In this document: positions 34,278-42,547 of the stretch, in pieces
Position numbering within the stretch: the first letter of the stretch is position 1
Layout of the letters: every line of letters starts with the position of its first letter
DNA from: Bordetella parapertussis
GTDB taxonomy: Bacteria; Pseudomonadota; Gammaproteobacteria; Burkholderiales; SG8-41
Assembly (NCBI GenBank): GCA_945906815.1
Contig: CAMDRT010000002.1
Location: 62,001-126,000 of the forward strand
Direction of reading: 5' to 3'
Length of the DNA stretch: 64,000 nucleotides
Position numbers and translations under genes: made by a program
The notes under the pieces: generated by a model
Seen by the model: the letters and a program-made list of their open reading frames with translations, nothing else
The model's database searches: none
Told to the model about the DNA's origin: nothing

Positions 34278-35732
34278 TTAGTTCGCGCCCGTGGCAGATG
34301 CAGCGCGCGACTTCAAAAACGCCATCGCTTGATTCAACTCATAGTCTTTCTTGGACACCACCTCACCGGGGCCGGGACGCAGTTCCTTGGGATCGATTTC
34401 GGGCCGCCCCTCCGGCGTGAAGTTGTATTTGGCGCGCGCGGCGGCGAGGGCTTTTTCTTTCTCTAAATCTTTAGTCGCAGGCGTAGCCAGTGCCGCCGGC
34501 GCCGCCGACTTGCCGTCATCCAGATGTTTACTCAAGTCCGCCTCGCGCAGCCGCAAACTGGCGTTTTTGTCGATGGCGCTCTCCAGCGGTATATCCGGCG
34601 TAATACCCTTGGCTTGTATCGAACGCCCGTTCGGCGTGTAGTAACGCGCGGTGGTGAGTTTGATCGCGGTGTTGTTACCCAGCGGCAATATGGTTTGCAC
34701 CGAACCTTTGCCGAAGGTTTGCTGGCCCATGATGACGGCGCGCTCATGATCCTGCAGCGCACCGGCGACAATTTCCGAAGCGGAAGCGGAGCCGCTGTTG
34801 ACCAACACCACCATCGGCAGCTTTTTAATGGCGGCGGGTAGTTTGCTTACAAAATCCTGCCGGTTGCGGCCACGCAGATAATGTTCGGGGCTGGCGTTCA
34901 GCCGCATCTTGGAATCCTCCGCGCGGCCTTCGGTGTACACCACCAGCTTGCCGGCGTCGACAAACATCGCGGTGACCGCCACCGCGCTGTTCAGCAATCC
35001 GCCCGGATCGTTGCGCAGGTCGAGAATCATGCCTTTCATCGGGCCTTTGACATGCGCTTCAATGGCCTTGGCGAGCAGCTCACCGGTGCCGTCCTGAAAC
35101 TGCGTTACTCTGAAATAGGCGTAGCCAGGCTCCAGGGTGGTGGCTTTAACGCTTTGAATTTTGATCACCGCGCGCGTCAGTGTGAGCACAATGGGATTGG
35201 GTTCGCCCTTGCGCACAATGGTCAGCCGTATATTCGTGTTGGGTTTGCCGCGCATCTGCTTGACCGCATCATTCAAGGTCATGCCTTTGACCGCGGTTTC
35301 ATCAAGCTTGACGATTAAATCGCCCGCCATCACGCCCGCGCGCGACGCCGGGGTGTCGTCGATCGGCGAAATCACTTTCACAAAACCGTCTTCCATGCCC
35401 ACTTCGATGCCAAGGCCGCCGAATTCGCCCTGCGTGCCCACCTGCATTTCGCGAAACGCTTCCTGATCGAGATAGGCCGAATGCGGATCCAGGCCGGTCA
35501 ACATGCCGTTGATGGCCTCGGTGATGAGCTTTTTGTCTTCGACCGGCTCAACGTAATCCTGCTTGACACGGCCAAACACCTCGGTGAACGCGCGCAACTC
35601 TTCGATCGGCAGCGGCAACGGCTGGCGCGAGGCGCCGTCACGCTGTGCCACCGCGGAATAGTTAAGACTGATCGCGACGCCAATGACAATACCAGCGATG
35701 ACGAGGCCGAATTGCCCCAGTTTGTTACGCAT
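34278..35732 (-). CDS. ctpA: C-terminal processing peptidase (S41)
   Basis: 484 residues from the ATG reading MRNKLGQFGLVIAGIVIG after a GGAG. The N-terminal hydrophobic segment is a signal anchor; then come a PDZ domain (GLGIEVGMEDGFVKVISPIDDTPASRAGV) and the S41 core with NSGSASASEIVAGAL (catalytic Ser) and GQQTFGKGSVQTI (catalytic Lys). It degrades or trims periplasmic proteins and is often tied to peptidoglycan hydrolases. It follows envC in the same direction, as in other betaproteobacteria. Confidence 0.92.
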   Translation of the reverse strand: MRNKLGQFGLVIAGIVIGVAISLNYSAVAQRDGASRQPLPLPIEELRAFTEVFGRVKQDYVEPVEDKKLITEAINGMLTGLDPHSAYLDQEAFREMQVGTQGEFGGLGIEVGMEDGFVKVISPIDDTPASRAGVMAGDLIVKLDETAVKGMTLNDAVKQMRGKPNTNIRLTIVRKGEPNPIVLTLTRAVIKIQSVKATTLEPGYAYFRVTQFQDGTGELLAKAIEAHVKGPMKGMILDLRNDPGGLLNSAVAVTAMFVDAGKLVVYTEGRAEDSKMRLNASPEHYLRGRNRQDFVSKLPAAIKKLPMVVLVNSGSASASEIVAGALQDHERAVIMGQQTFGKGSVQTILPLGNNTAIKLTTARYYTPNGRSIQAKGITPDIPLESAIDKNASLRLREADLSKHLDDGKSAAPAALATPATKDLEKEKALAAARAKYNFTPEGRPEIDPKELRPGPGEVVSKKDYELNQAMAFLKSRAASATGAN

Positions 35733-35813
35733 GAACTGCTCCAGAAAAAAATGCACTTTATATACGCCCTGCCAGCAAAATTGCCCTGCCACCTTAAAAG
35801 CTACCCTCACTCA

Positions 35814-37052
35814 TTACCGTGTGCCGGCCCAAGATAAAGGGTCAAAAGGCTTCCCTTGGTAGCGAAGCTCAAAGTATAGACCTGATTCCGCGCTTCCGCC
35901 GCTGCTGCCAACGGTGGCTACCGCATCCCCGCCGACTATGTGCTCGCCCACGCGTTTGAGCAGGGTTTCATTGTAGCCATACAGGCTCATGTAGCTCTCG
36001 CCGTGGTCGATAATCAACAGGTTGCCAAACCCGCGCAGCCAATCGGCGTAGACCACCCGCCCGGCGGCGACGGCACGCACTAATTCCCCACTGTTTGCCG
36101 CCAGAAACAGCCCCTTCCAGGTTAACCCACCATCACTGCGCGGCGTGCCAAAGCGGCCCGCAAGTTCCCCCCGCACCGGCAACGCCAATTGGCCGCGCAG
36201 CCGCGAAAATGCCCTTACTACGGTGGTGGGCTCCGGTATGCGCTCGTTGCGCTGGCGCGATGCTGCCGCTTTGGCCGCGCTGGGCGGCGCCGCAGGCGCA
36301 CTGCGGGGAATGACGCGCGCGAGCTGCTCGATCAGCCGGCTGATGCGGGTTTCGTTGCGTTGCATGGCGCCGATTTCATTGCGCTGACGAGCAATGTCGC
36401 TCGACAGGCGCGTCACCACATAGGCGCGCTTGAGTTTTTCGGCTTCCAGGCGTTTGCGCTGGTGAATTTGCGCCGCGCCTATGGCGACCAGCTCGGCGGC
36501 CTCGGCCGCAGTCTCCTCGCTCAGCGTAGCGAGCCGTGACATGCTGTCGCGTATGGCGCGTATGGTGTCGGCGCGCGCGCGCGCCACATAACCGAGATAG
36601 TGCACAGCGCGCGCGATGTCGTTGGGGTTTTCACCGCTCAACAGCAAGCGCAGCATTTCGGGTGGACCGCCACCGTAGCGCACATGCTGATCGTGCAGCA
36701 AGCGCGCGAAATGTTGCTGGTCACTCGCAAGCGTAGCGGAAACCTTGTGCGTCTCGCCACGCAGGGTTTCCGTGCGCCGTGAAACTTCGCTGGAAGCTTG
36801 CGCCAGCTCGGCAAGATCGCGATTGGCGTCAGAGATCGCGCGCTCCGATTCACGCAGTGCGTCAGCAGCTTCGTTGCGCGAACCTTCCGCGCCCGCCAGC
36901 CGCTGCTGCAGCGCCTCAATGCGCCCGCGCAGTTGCTGCAATTCTTCTTTGGCAACAGCGGCGCTGGGCGCAGCGAAGGCGGCAGGGCAGGAAAACATTA
37001 AAACCAACAGCAAACCGCAGCTGCGATGAAGGTCTTTTGCTGACGCGTTCAC
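35814..37052 (-). CDS. envC: EnvC-like murein hydrolase activator
   Basis: 412 residues from a GTG that overlaps the gpmI stop (GTGA), so coupling is expected. The signal sequence CGLLLVLMFSCPAAFA is followed by a long coiled coil (about 35-250, ELQQLRGRIEALQQRLAGAEG) and a LytM domain at the C terminus. In that domain the zinc residues are absent (GLYFELRYQG stands where HLHFE would be), as in EnvC and NlpD, which activate amidases during division instead of cutting murein. Confidence 0.88.
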   Translation of the reverse strand: MNASAKDLHRSCGLLLVLMFSCPAAFAAPSAAVAKEELQQLRGRIEALQQRLAGAEGSRNEAADALRESERAISDANRDLAELAQASSEVSRRTETLRGETHKVSATLASDQQHFARLLHDQHVRYGGGPPEMLRLLLSGENPNDIARAVHYLGYVARARADTIRAIRDSMSRLATLSEETAAEAAELVAIGAAQIHQRKRLEAEKLKRAYVVTRLSSDIARQRNEIGAMQRNETRISRLIEQLARVIPRSAPAAPPSAAKAAASRQRNERIPEPTTVVRAFSRLRGQLALPVRGELAGRFGTPRSDGGLTWKGLFLAANSGELVRAVAAGRVVYADWLRGFGNLLIIDHGESYMSLYGYNETLLKRVGEHIVGGDAVATVGSSGGSAESGLYFELRYQGKPFDPLSWAGTR

Positions 37053-38584
37053 TCGAATTCGAGCAGCGGCTTGCCGGTCATCTCCACGGGCTGTGGCAGG
37101 CCCATCATCTTGAGCAGCGTGGGCGCCACGTCCTGCAGCGCGCCGCCGCTGCTGGCTTTGGCGCGGCGGCCGATGTAAAGCAGTGGCACCGGGTTGAGGG
37201 TGTGCGCGGTGTGTGCTTGCTGGGTGGTAGTGTCGAGCATGGTTTCGGCATTGCCGTGATCAGCCGTGATCAGCACTTCGCCGCCGCTGGCTTGCATGGC
37301 TGCCACCGCGCGGCCGATGCATTCGTCCAGCGCTTCGATCGCGCGGATTGCGGCGGCGAGATCGCCCGTGTGGCCCACCATGTCGCCGTTAGCGTAGTTA
37401 CAGATGATGGCGGCGTATTGGCGGCTGTGAATCGCCGCTACCAGTTTGTCGGTGACTTCACGCGCGCTCATCTCCGGTTGCAAATCATAGGTGGCGACTT
37501 TGGGTGACGCTACCATCACCCGATCTTCACCAGCGTAAGGCGTTTCCACGCCGCCGTTGAAAAAGTACGTCACATGCGCATATTTTTCCGTCTCGGCGAT
37601 ACGCAACTGCTTTAATCCACGCGCCGCCAGATATTCGCCCAGGCCTCGTTTGATTTGCTGCGGCGGATACGCTGCGGGCAGCGCGGCGAAATCCTCGCCA
37701 TAGGCGGTGAGTGTGCTCACATACCCCAGCCGGGGGGCGTGCTCGCGTGCAAAGCCGGTGAACGTCGCCTGCGTCAGCGCATGGGTCAATGGCCGCGCAC
37801 GATCGGCGCGGAAATTCATGAACACCACCGCGTCACCGTCATGCATGCGCACCGGTTTGCTGCCCGGCGGCACAATAGCAGTAGGCTGCACGAACTCATC
37901 GCTTTCCCCGCGCAGATCGGCGAGCACATAGGCATCGTTGGCGGACGCCGCCCAGAATTCGGATTTGCCCTGCGTAATCACGTCATACGCGGGTTTGACG
38001 CGCTCCCAGCGTTGATCGCGATCCATCGCAAAATAGCGGCCGCTAACGGTAGCGATGCGACCGGCATTGAGCGCCTCGAACTTCTGCTGCAGCGCCGCCA
38101 GTGACGGTGCGGCGCTTTTCGGCGGCGTGTCGCGGCCATCGAGAAAGGCATGGACGTAAATGTTTTGGACACCGGCTTGCGCAGCCATGTCCACCAGTTC
38201 GTGTATCTGCGACTCGTGGCTGTGTACGCCGCCAGGCGATAACAAGCCCAGCACATGCAGCGCGTTGCGCTTACCGACTTCCAGGGCTTGCAACAGCACC
38301 GGGTTCTGGCGAAACGCGCCGCTTTCAATCGCGTGCTCGATCTTGGTGTAATCCTGATACACCACGCGGCCCGCGCCGATGCTCATGTGGCCGACTTCGG
38401 AGTTGCCCATCTGCCCGCTGGGCAGGCCCACCATTTTTTCCGAGGCATCGATAAGTGTATGGGGATAGGTCTGCCACCAATTATTCCAGTGCGGTTTACG
38501 CGCCTGGCAAATGGCGTTGTGCTCGCAGGCTTCGCGGTGACCGAAGCCGTCGAGTATGAGCAGCAAAACCGGGGTAATGGTCAC
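37049..38584 (-). CDS. gpmI: 2,3-bisphosphoglycerate-independent phosphoglycerate mutase
   Basis: 511 residues with the alkaline phosphatase-fold core: PVLLLILDGFGHREACEHNA, GQMGNSEVGHMSIGAGRVVYQD (catalytic Ser), GVHSHESQIHELVDMA, and VLITADHGNAETM near the end. It interconverts 2- and 3-phosphoglycerate using two manganese ions. It is the first gene of the leftward envC-ctpA-moeB block. A repeat-like AT-rich leader precedes the ATG. Confidence 0.93.
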   Translation of the reverse strand: MTITPVLLLILDGFGHREACEHNAICQARKPHWNNWWQTYPHTLIDASEKMVGLPSGQMGNSEVGHMSIGAGRVVYQDYTKIEHAIESGAFRQNPVLLQALEVGKRNALHVLGLLSPGGVHSHESQIHELVDMAAQAGVQNIYVHAFLDGRDTPPKSAAPSLAALQQKFEALNAGRIATVSGRYFAMDRDQRWERVKPAYDVITQGKSEFWAASANDAYVLADLRGESDEFVQPTAIVPPGSKPVRMHDGDAVVFMNFRADRARPLTHALTQATFTGFAREHAPRLGYVSTLTAYGEDFAALPAAYPPQQIKRGLGEYLAARGLKQLRIAETEKYAHVTYFFNGGVETPYAGEDRVMVASPKVATYDLQPEMSAREVTDKLVAAIHSRQYAAIICNYANGDMVGHTGDLAAAIRAIEALDECIGRAVAAMQASGGEVLITADHGNAETMLDTTTQQAHTAHTLNPVPLLYIGRRAKASSGGALQDVAPTLLKMMGLPQPVEMTGKPLLEFE

Positions 38585-38625
38585 TATTTGTTCACTATCT
38601 ACTGACTATTTGACTACCAAGGGAT
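38585..38625. repeat. Degenerate 7-8-base-period tract upstream of gpmI
   Basis: Read on the complement, the tract gives repeated ATAGT and TAGTCA units (AAATAGTGAC, AAATAGTCAG, TAGTCAAATAG). It ends at the gpmI start codon and resembles, in layout, the other short-period arrays found in gene gaps of this window. Confidence 0.45.
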
Positions 38626-38675
38626 CACGATAGGTTCATGTTTTTGTTGGCAAATTACTGAGCTGCCGCATACGG

Positions 38676-38681
38676 TATAAT
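38676..38681 (+). promoter_or_regulatory. Predicted -10 box for the rhodanese-glutaredoxin-secB transcript
   Basis: TATAAT matches the sigma-70 -10 consensus completely and stands 30 bases before the rhodanese TTG start; AGGAG lies between. A good -35 box at the right spacing is not obvious (TTGGCA is 23 bases upstream), so only the -10 is marked. Confidence 0.45.
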
Positions 38682-38705
38682 TCTAGCCCATTTTAGGAGT
38701 TCGCC

Positions 38706-39149
38706 TTGGAGCAGTTTTTCATAACGTTTTTCGCCTACTTGCAAAAAAGTCCGATGAATATGGTGTTGTTCGGCTTGGCGCTCACTTCCGGCGGCTTGCT
38801 GCTGTTTCCGATGCTGACGCGGGGCATGCGTCCCGGCGCCGAGGTCGGGCCGACGGAAGCGGTAACGCTGATTAACCGTAAAGATGCGACCGTAATTGAC
38901 GTTCGCGACGAAGGCGAATTCGCCGGCGGCCACATCAACAACGCGCGCCACATACCCGAAAAACAGCTCGCCGAGCGCATCAAAGAGCTGGATAAGTTTA
39001 AAACCAAACCGGTGATCGTCAGTTGCGCCAGTGGCCGGCGGGCGGCGGCTGTTAGCGACAGCTTGCGCAAGCAGGGCTTTACCGAAGTGGTGACGTTACG
39101 CGGGGGCATCGGCGCGTGGGTACAGGCCGGCATGCCGCTTGAAAAATAG
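38706..39149 (+). CDS. yibN: Membrane-anchored rhodanese (YibN-like)
   Basis: 147 residues from a TTG that follows AGGAG by 7 bases. One transmembrane segment (NMVLFGLALTSGGLLLFPML, about 18-37) is followed by a single rhodanese domain with VIDVRDEGEFAGGHINNARHIP and the active-site loop SCASGRRAA (Cys nucleophile). It faces the cytoplasm or periplasm depending on topology and may carry persulfide sulfur. The order yibN-grxC-secB-gpsA is the same as in E. coli. Its proximity to the putative selenoprotein glutaredoxin makes a link to sulfur or selenium handling tempting but unproven. Confidence 0.85.
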   Translation: MEQFFITFFAYLQKSPMNMVLFGLALTSGGLLLFPMLTRGMRPGAEVGPTEAVTLINRKDATVIDVRDEGEFAGGHINNARHIPEKQLAERIKELDKFKTKPVIVSCASGRRAAAVSDSLRKQGFTEVVTLRGGIGAWVQAGMPLEK

Positions 39150-39186
39150 TTTTTAACCAAAAATCTACTTACACATCAGGGATGTC

Positions 39187-39444
39187 ATGGCTAAAGTTTT
39201 GATGTATAGCACGGCAGTTTGACCGTACTGCGTATCCGCGGAGCGGCTACTGGCAAACAAAGGCGTGAAGGAAATCGAAAAAGTCTATATCGATCGTGAT
39301 CCCGCGCGCCGCACCGAAATGATGGAAAAAACCGGACGCCGCACGGTGCCGCAAATCTACATCGGCGACACCCATGTGGGCGGTTATGACGATCTGTCCG
39401 CGCTGGATCGCGCCGGCGGGCTTGACCCGCTGCTGGCGACATAA
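39187..39444 (+). CDS. grxC: Glutaredoxin 3 with in-frame TGA at the active site (putative selenoprotein)
   Basis: Reading through TGA at 39220-39222 gives 85 residues that align with GrxC over the whole length: MAKVLMYSTAV-U-PYCVSAERLL, then YIDRDPARRTEMMEKTGRR, TVPQIYIGDTHVGGYDDL (glutathione-binding TVP and GGYDD motifs) and GGLDPLL. The TGA is exactly the first Cys of the CPYC redox pair, so the site would be Sec12-Pro-Tyr-Cys15. No frameshift is needed, the second half keeps all family residues, and a hairpin with SECIS-like spacing follows. AGGGAT lies ahead of the ATG. The gene sits in the conserved yibN-grxC-secB-gpsA order. The alternative, a nonsense mutation or sequencing error, would have to hit this one codon by chance. 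No sel genes are in the window. Confidence 0.85.
39229..39255 (+). promoter_or_regulatory. Candidate bacterial SECIS hairpin
   Basis: The mRNA can pair TGC-GTA-CCGC (39229-39239, T39235 unpaired) with GCGG-TAC-GCA (39243-39255, C39247 and T39251-G39252 unpaired), leaving the apical loop GGA (39240-39242). The loop begins 17 bases after the TGA and has G in its first two positions, which meets published rules for bacterial SECIS elements. The hairpin lies inside the coding region just after the UGA, as SelB requires. Pairing was judged by eye. Confidence 0.6.
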
Positions 39445-39484
39445 CACCGCACACCATCACTTCAAACAAGCGAAAGTATTTGTA

Positions 39485-39979
39485 ATGAGCGAACAAGCGC
39501 AGCAACCGCTGTCACCGCAGGACACCACGCAGCCGATTTTCAGCATCGAAAAGATCTATCTGAAGGACATGTCGCTGGAAGCGCCCGGCACGCCCAAGAT
39601 TTTTTTGCTCAACGAAACGCCACAGGTCGAGGTGAACATACACACCGCAGCCACTGTGGTCGAAGCCGGCGCCCTCTACGAAGTCGTGCTCACCGCGACT
39701 ATTACGGCGAAGCTGCCCGAGCGCACGGTGTTTCTGGTTGAGGTGGCACAGGCGGGGTTGTTTCATATCCGCAATCTGCCGCCGCAGGATCTGGATGCTG
39801 TGCTCGGCATACTGTGCCCCACCACGCTATTGCCGTACGCACGCGAAGCGGTGTCGAGCACCATCGCGCGCGCGGGGTTCCCGCCGGTGGTTCTGCATCA
39901 CATGGATTTCAACCAGGTCTACGCGCAAGCCGCGCAGCAGCAGGCGGGCCAGCAGCCCGCGCCGTCGCAGGTGAATTGA
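39485..39979 (+). CDS. secB: Protein-export chaperone SecB
   Basis: 164 residues from the ATG reading MSEQAQQPLSPQ. It has the SecB fold signatures FSIEKIYLKDMSLEAPGTPKIF, VVLTATITAKLPERTVFLVEVAQAGLF and LCPTTLLPYAREAVSSTIARAGFPPVVLHHMDFNQVYAQ. It holds preproteins unfolded and hands them to SecA. The gene follows the glutaredoxin by 40 bases; the longer frame upstream overlaps that gene and is not conserved. Confidence 0.94.
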   Translation: MSEQAQQPLSPQDTTQPIFSIEKIYLKDMSLEAPGTPKIFLLNETPQVEVNIHTAATVVEAGALYEVVLTATITAKLPERTVFLVEVAQAGLFHIRNLPPQDLDAVLGILCPTTLLPYAREAVSSTIARAGFPPVVLHHMDFNQVYAQAAQQQAGQQPAPSQVN

Positions 39980-39980
39980 C

Positions 39981-40451
39981 ATGTTGCGCCGCGCCGCGTG
40001 GGTGCTGGTGCTGGTGCTGGGGGGGGCAGCCGCGCTGGTTGCGAACGTTGCAAATGTTGCAATAGCCGCGGAATTTCGCGCGGCTGCCGACGACGCCGTG
40101 GTGCTCTTCGATGCGCCCTCGGCGCAATCGCAAAAACGCTTTATCGTGAGCCAGGGTTATCCGCTGGAAGTCATCGTGGTACTGCAGGGCTGGATCAAGG
40201 TGCGTGACGCCAGTGGCGCGCTGAGCTGGGTCGAAGCAGGTAAAGTATCGGACAAGCTGCGCACCGTGATGGTAAAAGCGCGGCTCGCGCAAATTCGCCA
40301 GGCCGCGGATGATAACGCGCCGGTGGTGTTTCAGGCACAGCAAAACGTGGTGATGGAGCTCAGCGAAGTCGTCGCCGGTGGCTGGCTGCGCGTGCGTCAT
40401 CGCGACGGCGTTGCCGGCTTCGTGCGCGTCGCGCAGGTGTGGGGCGTCTGA
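39981..40451 (+). CDS. Exported protein with two SH3-like domains
   Basis: 156 residues with a signal sequence (about 1-29, ending AIAA). Two bacterial SH3-type (DUF1058/SH3_4) repeats follow: FRAAADDAVVLFDAPSAQSQKRFIVSQGYPLEVIVVLQGWIKVRDASGALSWV and VMVKARLAQIRQAADDNAPVV to VRHRDGVAGFVRVAQV; the blocks quoted here mark boundaries only approximately. Such domains bind cell-wall peptides. It starts one base after secB stops and its 3' end comes 10 bases before gpsA, consistent with one transcript. Confidence 0.75.
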   Translation: MLRRAAWVLVLVLGGAAALVANVANVAIAAEFRAAADDAVVLFDAPSAQSQKRFIVSQGYPLEVIVVLQGWIKVRDASGALSWVEAGKVSDKLRTVMVKARLAQIRQAADDNAPVVFQAQQNVVMELSEVVAGGWLRVRHRDGVAGFVRVAQVWGV

Positions 40452-40461
40452 CCACAAGCAG

Positions 40462-41442
40462 ATGAACATCGCCGTACTCGGTGCGGGTGCGTGGGGCACC
40501 GCGATATCGGTTCATCTTGCCGCCCGCCACCGCGTGACGCTGTGGGCGCGGGATCCTGCACAGGCGGCGGCGATGCAGGCCGAGCGCCAGAACCGCCGTT
40601 ACCTTCAAGGCGTTACGCTACCGGCGGGCGTTGCCCTTACCGCCGATATGGACGTCGCCCTGCGCGACGCGTCGCTGCTGCTGCTGGCGGTGACCAGCGG
40701 CGGATTGCGCGAAACCCTGCAACGTATAAAGCTGGCGCACAGCGATGCGCCGCTGTTATGGCTGTGCAAGGGCTTCGAGCGCGAGCACGCGCTGTTGCCG
40801 CATCAGGTGTGCGCGAGCACGTTGCCGCAGGCGGTATGCGGCGTGTTGTCCGGCCCCAGCTTCGCCGAAGAAGTCGCGCGCGGGCAGCCGACGGCGCTGA
40901 CCCTGGCGTCCACGGATACGGCGTTTGCCAGTGCCACCGCGCGTGAGCTGCACGGTGGATCGCTACGCGTGTATTCCAGCAGCGATGTGGTCGGGGTCGA
41001 GGTCGCGGCTGCGGTAAAAAACGTCATGGCCATCGCCACCGGTATCTGCGACGGACTGCGTCTGGGCCTGAACGCGCGCGCGGCGTTGATGACCCGCGGC
41101 CTGGCGGAAATCGCGCGGCTCGGCGTCGCACTTGGCGGACGCGCTGAAACGTTCATGGGACTTGCCGGCGTGGGCGATTTGATACTCACCTGCACCGGTG
41201 ACCTGTCGCGCAATCGGCGCGTGGGGCTGCGCCTGGCCGAAGGCACACCGCTGGCGCAGATACTCGGCGACTTGGGACATGTCGCTGAAGGCGTCTACAG
41301 CGCACGCGAAGTCGCGCGCCTCGCCAAAGCACACGCTATCGAGGTGCCAATCACCGATGCGGTATGCCGCGTGCTGGATGCGCCACAATCCGCAGCACAG
41401 GTCGCCCGCGGACTGCTGGAGCGCGACCCAAAATCCGAGTAA
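40462..41442 (+). CDS. gpsA: NAD(P)-dependent glycerol-3-phosphate dehydrogenase
   Basis: 326 residues starting MNIAVLGAGAWGTAIS, the Rossmann GxGxxG motif. Other marks are GPSFAEEVARGQPTALTLAS, EVAAAVKNVMAIATGICDGL with the catalytic Lys, and LMTRGLAEIARLGVALGG and GLAGVGDLILTCTGDLSRN. It reduces dihydroxyacetone phosphate to sn-glycerol 3-phosphate for phospholipid synthesis. The start is chosen because upstream residues in the frame are non-homologous and overlap the SH3 gene. Confidence 0.93.
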   Translation: MNIAVLGAGAWGTAISVHLAARHRVTLWARDPAQAAAMQAERQNRRYLQGVTLPAGVALTADMDVALRDASLLLLAVTSGGLRETLQRIKLAHSDAPLLWLCKGFEREHALLPHQVCASTLPQAVCGVLSGPSFAEEVARGQPTALTLASTDTAFASATARELHGGSLRVYSSSDVVGVEVAAAVKNVMAIATGICDGLRLGLNARAALMTRGLAEIARLGVALGGRAETFMGLAGVGDLILTCTGDLSRNRRVGLRLAEGTPLAQILGDLGHVAEGVYSAREVARLAKAHAIEVPITDAVCRVLDAPQSAAQVARGLLERDPKSE

Positions 41443-41501
41443 AGCGAGACGCTGTTGCACCGAAAACACAACGCCACCTTACGTAGAACAGGATATCCGC
41501 T

Positions 41502-42455
41502 GTGAGTATCCCGCCGCAAGACTTCGATGTCATTCGACACCGCGTGTTGCGCGCGATTTCGAGCAATCGCGCGCCGGGGATGAATTTCGCCGGCTATTTT
41601 CTCGGCTTCACACCACGGCGCTTCGCCACCGACGGTGTGGCATTCACGCTCGAAGCCGCGCCCCATTGCACGGACGCCGACGGCATCGTCAATCGCGCGG
41701 CGCTGCTGTTCGCCGCCGACACCGCGCTGGCGGCGGCGAACCGGGTATTTCTGGATCCGCACGTGCGCACTGCCACGCTGATGATCCGCGTGGAGTTCAC
41801 CGGCGAGCCGGCGCGCGGCATGATCGAGGCCAGCGCGCGCGGCAGCGGCTTTTCGCCGCGCACCGCATTGCCGGAAAGTGTGTGTGCCGGGCGCATGGTT
41901 TGCAACGCCCGCGAAGTGATGCGCATGTCGGGCACGTGGGTGTCACCGCCGGCGCCCAAAGGCGCGGTGATGGCCGGGCTACCGTGGGAGGGCGGGCAGG
42001 ATGGCACGCAATTACCTTTGCTCAAAAAGAAAGATCTCGATGCAGCGGAAAAAGCGCTGCTCCGCCGCGTCGAAAAAGCCTTGCGCAGCGCGAACAACGG
42101 CGACCTGCTCGCGACCCTGTGCAGCCCGGTGGTCAAGCGCACGGCCAGCGGCGCCAGCGGCAGGCTGGCGGTGGGCATGGCAGTGGGAAACCGCGTCGGC
42201 CACGTGCAGGGTGGATTTTTGATTAACGCCGCGCTCGCCACCGCAGAAGCTGCGGTGCCGGAACATCCCATCCTCACCGGCGCCTCGGCGTGGTACATCA
42301 GCCCCGGCATGGGCAAAGTCATCACCTCGCGCTCAACCCTGCTGCAAAGCGGCCGCAACGTGGCGGTGGTGCGCACCGAGTTGTTCGGGGCCGGTCGCAA
42401 GCGGGTGCTGGAAGTGGTTTCCAATCATGCGGTGGGGGCAAGCGGCGCGGCGTAA
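41502..42455 (+). CDS. Double hotdog-fold thioesterase-like protein
   Basis: 317 residues from a GTG. Two hotdog-like halves are suggested by GMNFAGYFLGFTPRRFATDGVAFTLEAAPHCTD in the N half and VGMAVGNRVGHVQGGFLINAALATAEAAVP in the C half, the latter with the PaaI/ACOT-like V-G-H-V-Q-G-G central helix. These fit a pseudo-dimer thioesterase or acyl-CoA-binding protein. Catalytic Asp/Glu positions are not obvious. The role is unknown and no metabolic neighbours are present. Confidence 0.55.
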   Translation: MSIPPQDFDVIRHRVLRAISSNRAPGMNFAGYFLGFTPRRFATDGVAFTLEAAPHCTDADGIVNRAALLFAADTALAAANRVFLDPHVRTATLMIRVEFTGEPARGMIEASARGSGFSPRTALPESVCAGRMVCNAREVMRMSGTWVSPPAPKGAVMAGLPWEGGQDGTQLPLLKKKDLDAAEKALLRRVEKALRSANNGDLLATLCSPVVKRTASGASGRLAVGMAVGNRVGHVQGGFLINAALATAEAAVPEHPILTGASAWYISPGMGKVITSRSTLLQSGRNVAVVRTELFGAGRKRVLEVVSNHAVGASGAA

Positions 42456-42547
42456 CGGTGCAGAATGAAACGTTAGTTCCGTGGGAGCACCAAAGTATGG
42501 ATGTTGGGCTTTGCAAGCTCAGCCGAACACCCACAGCGCTCAGGAGT

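Noticed and set aside
39307-39444. Glutaredoxin gene starting at the internal ATG after the TGA
   Set aside because: It would drop the redox motif and half of the fold; conservation begins before the TGA, so readthrough is the better reading.
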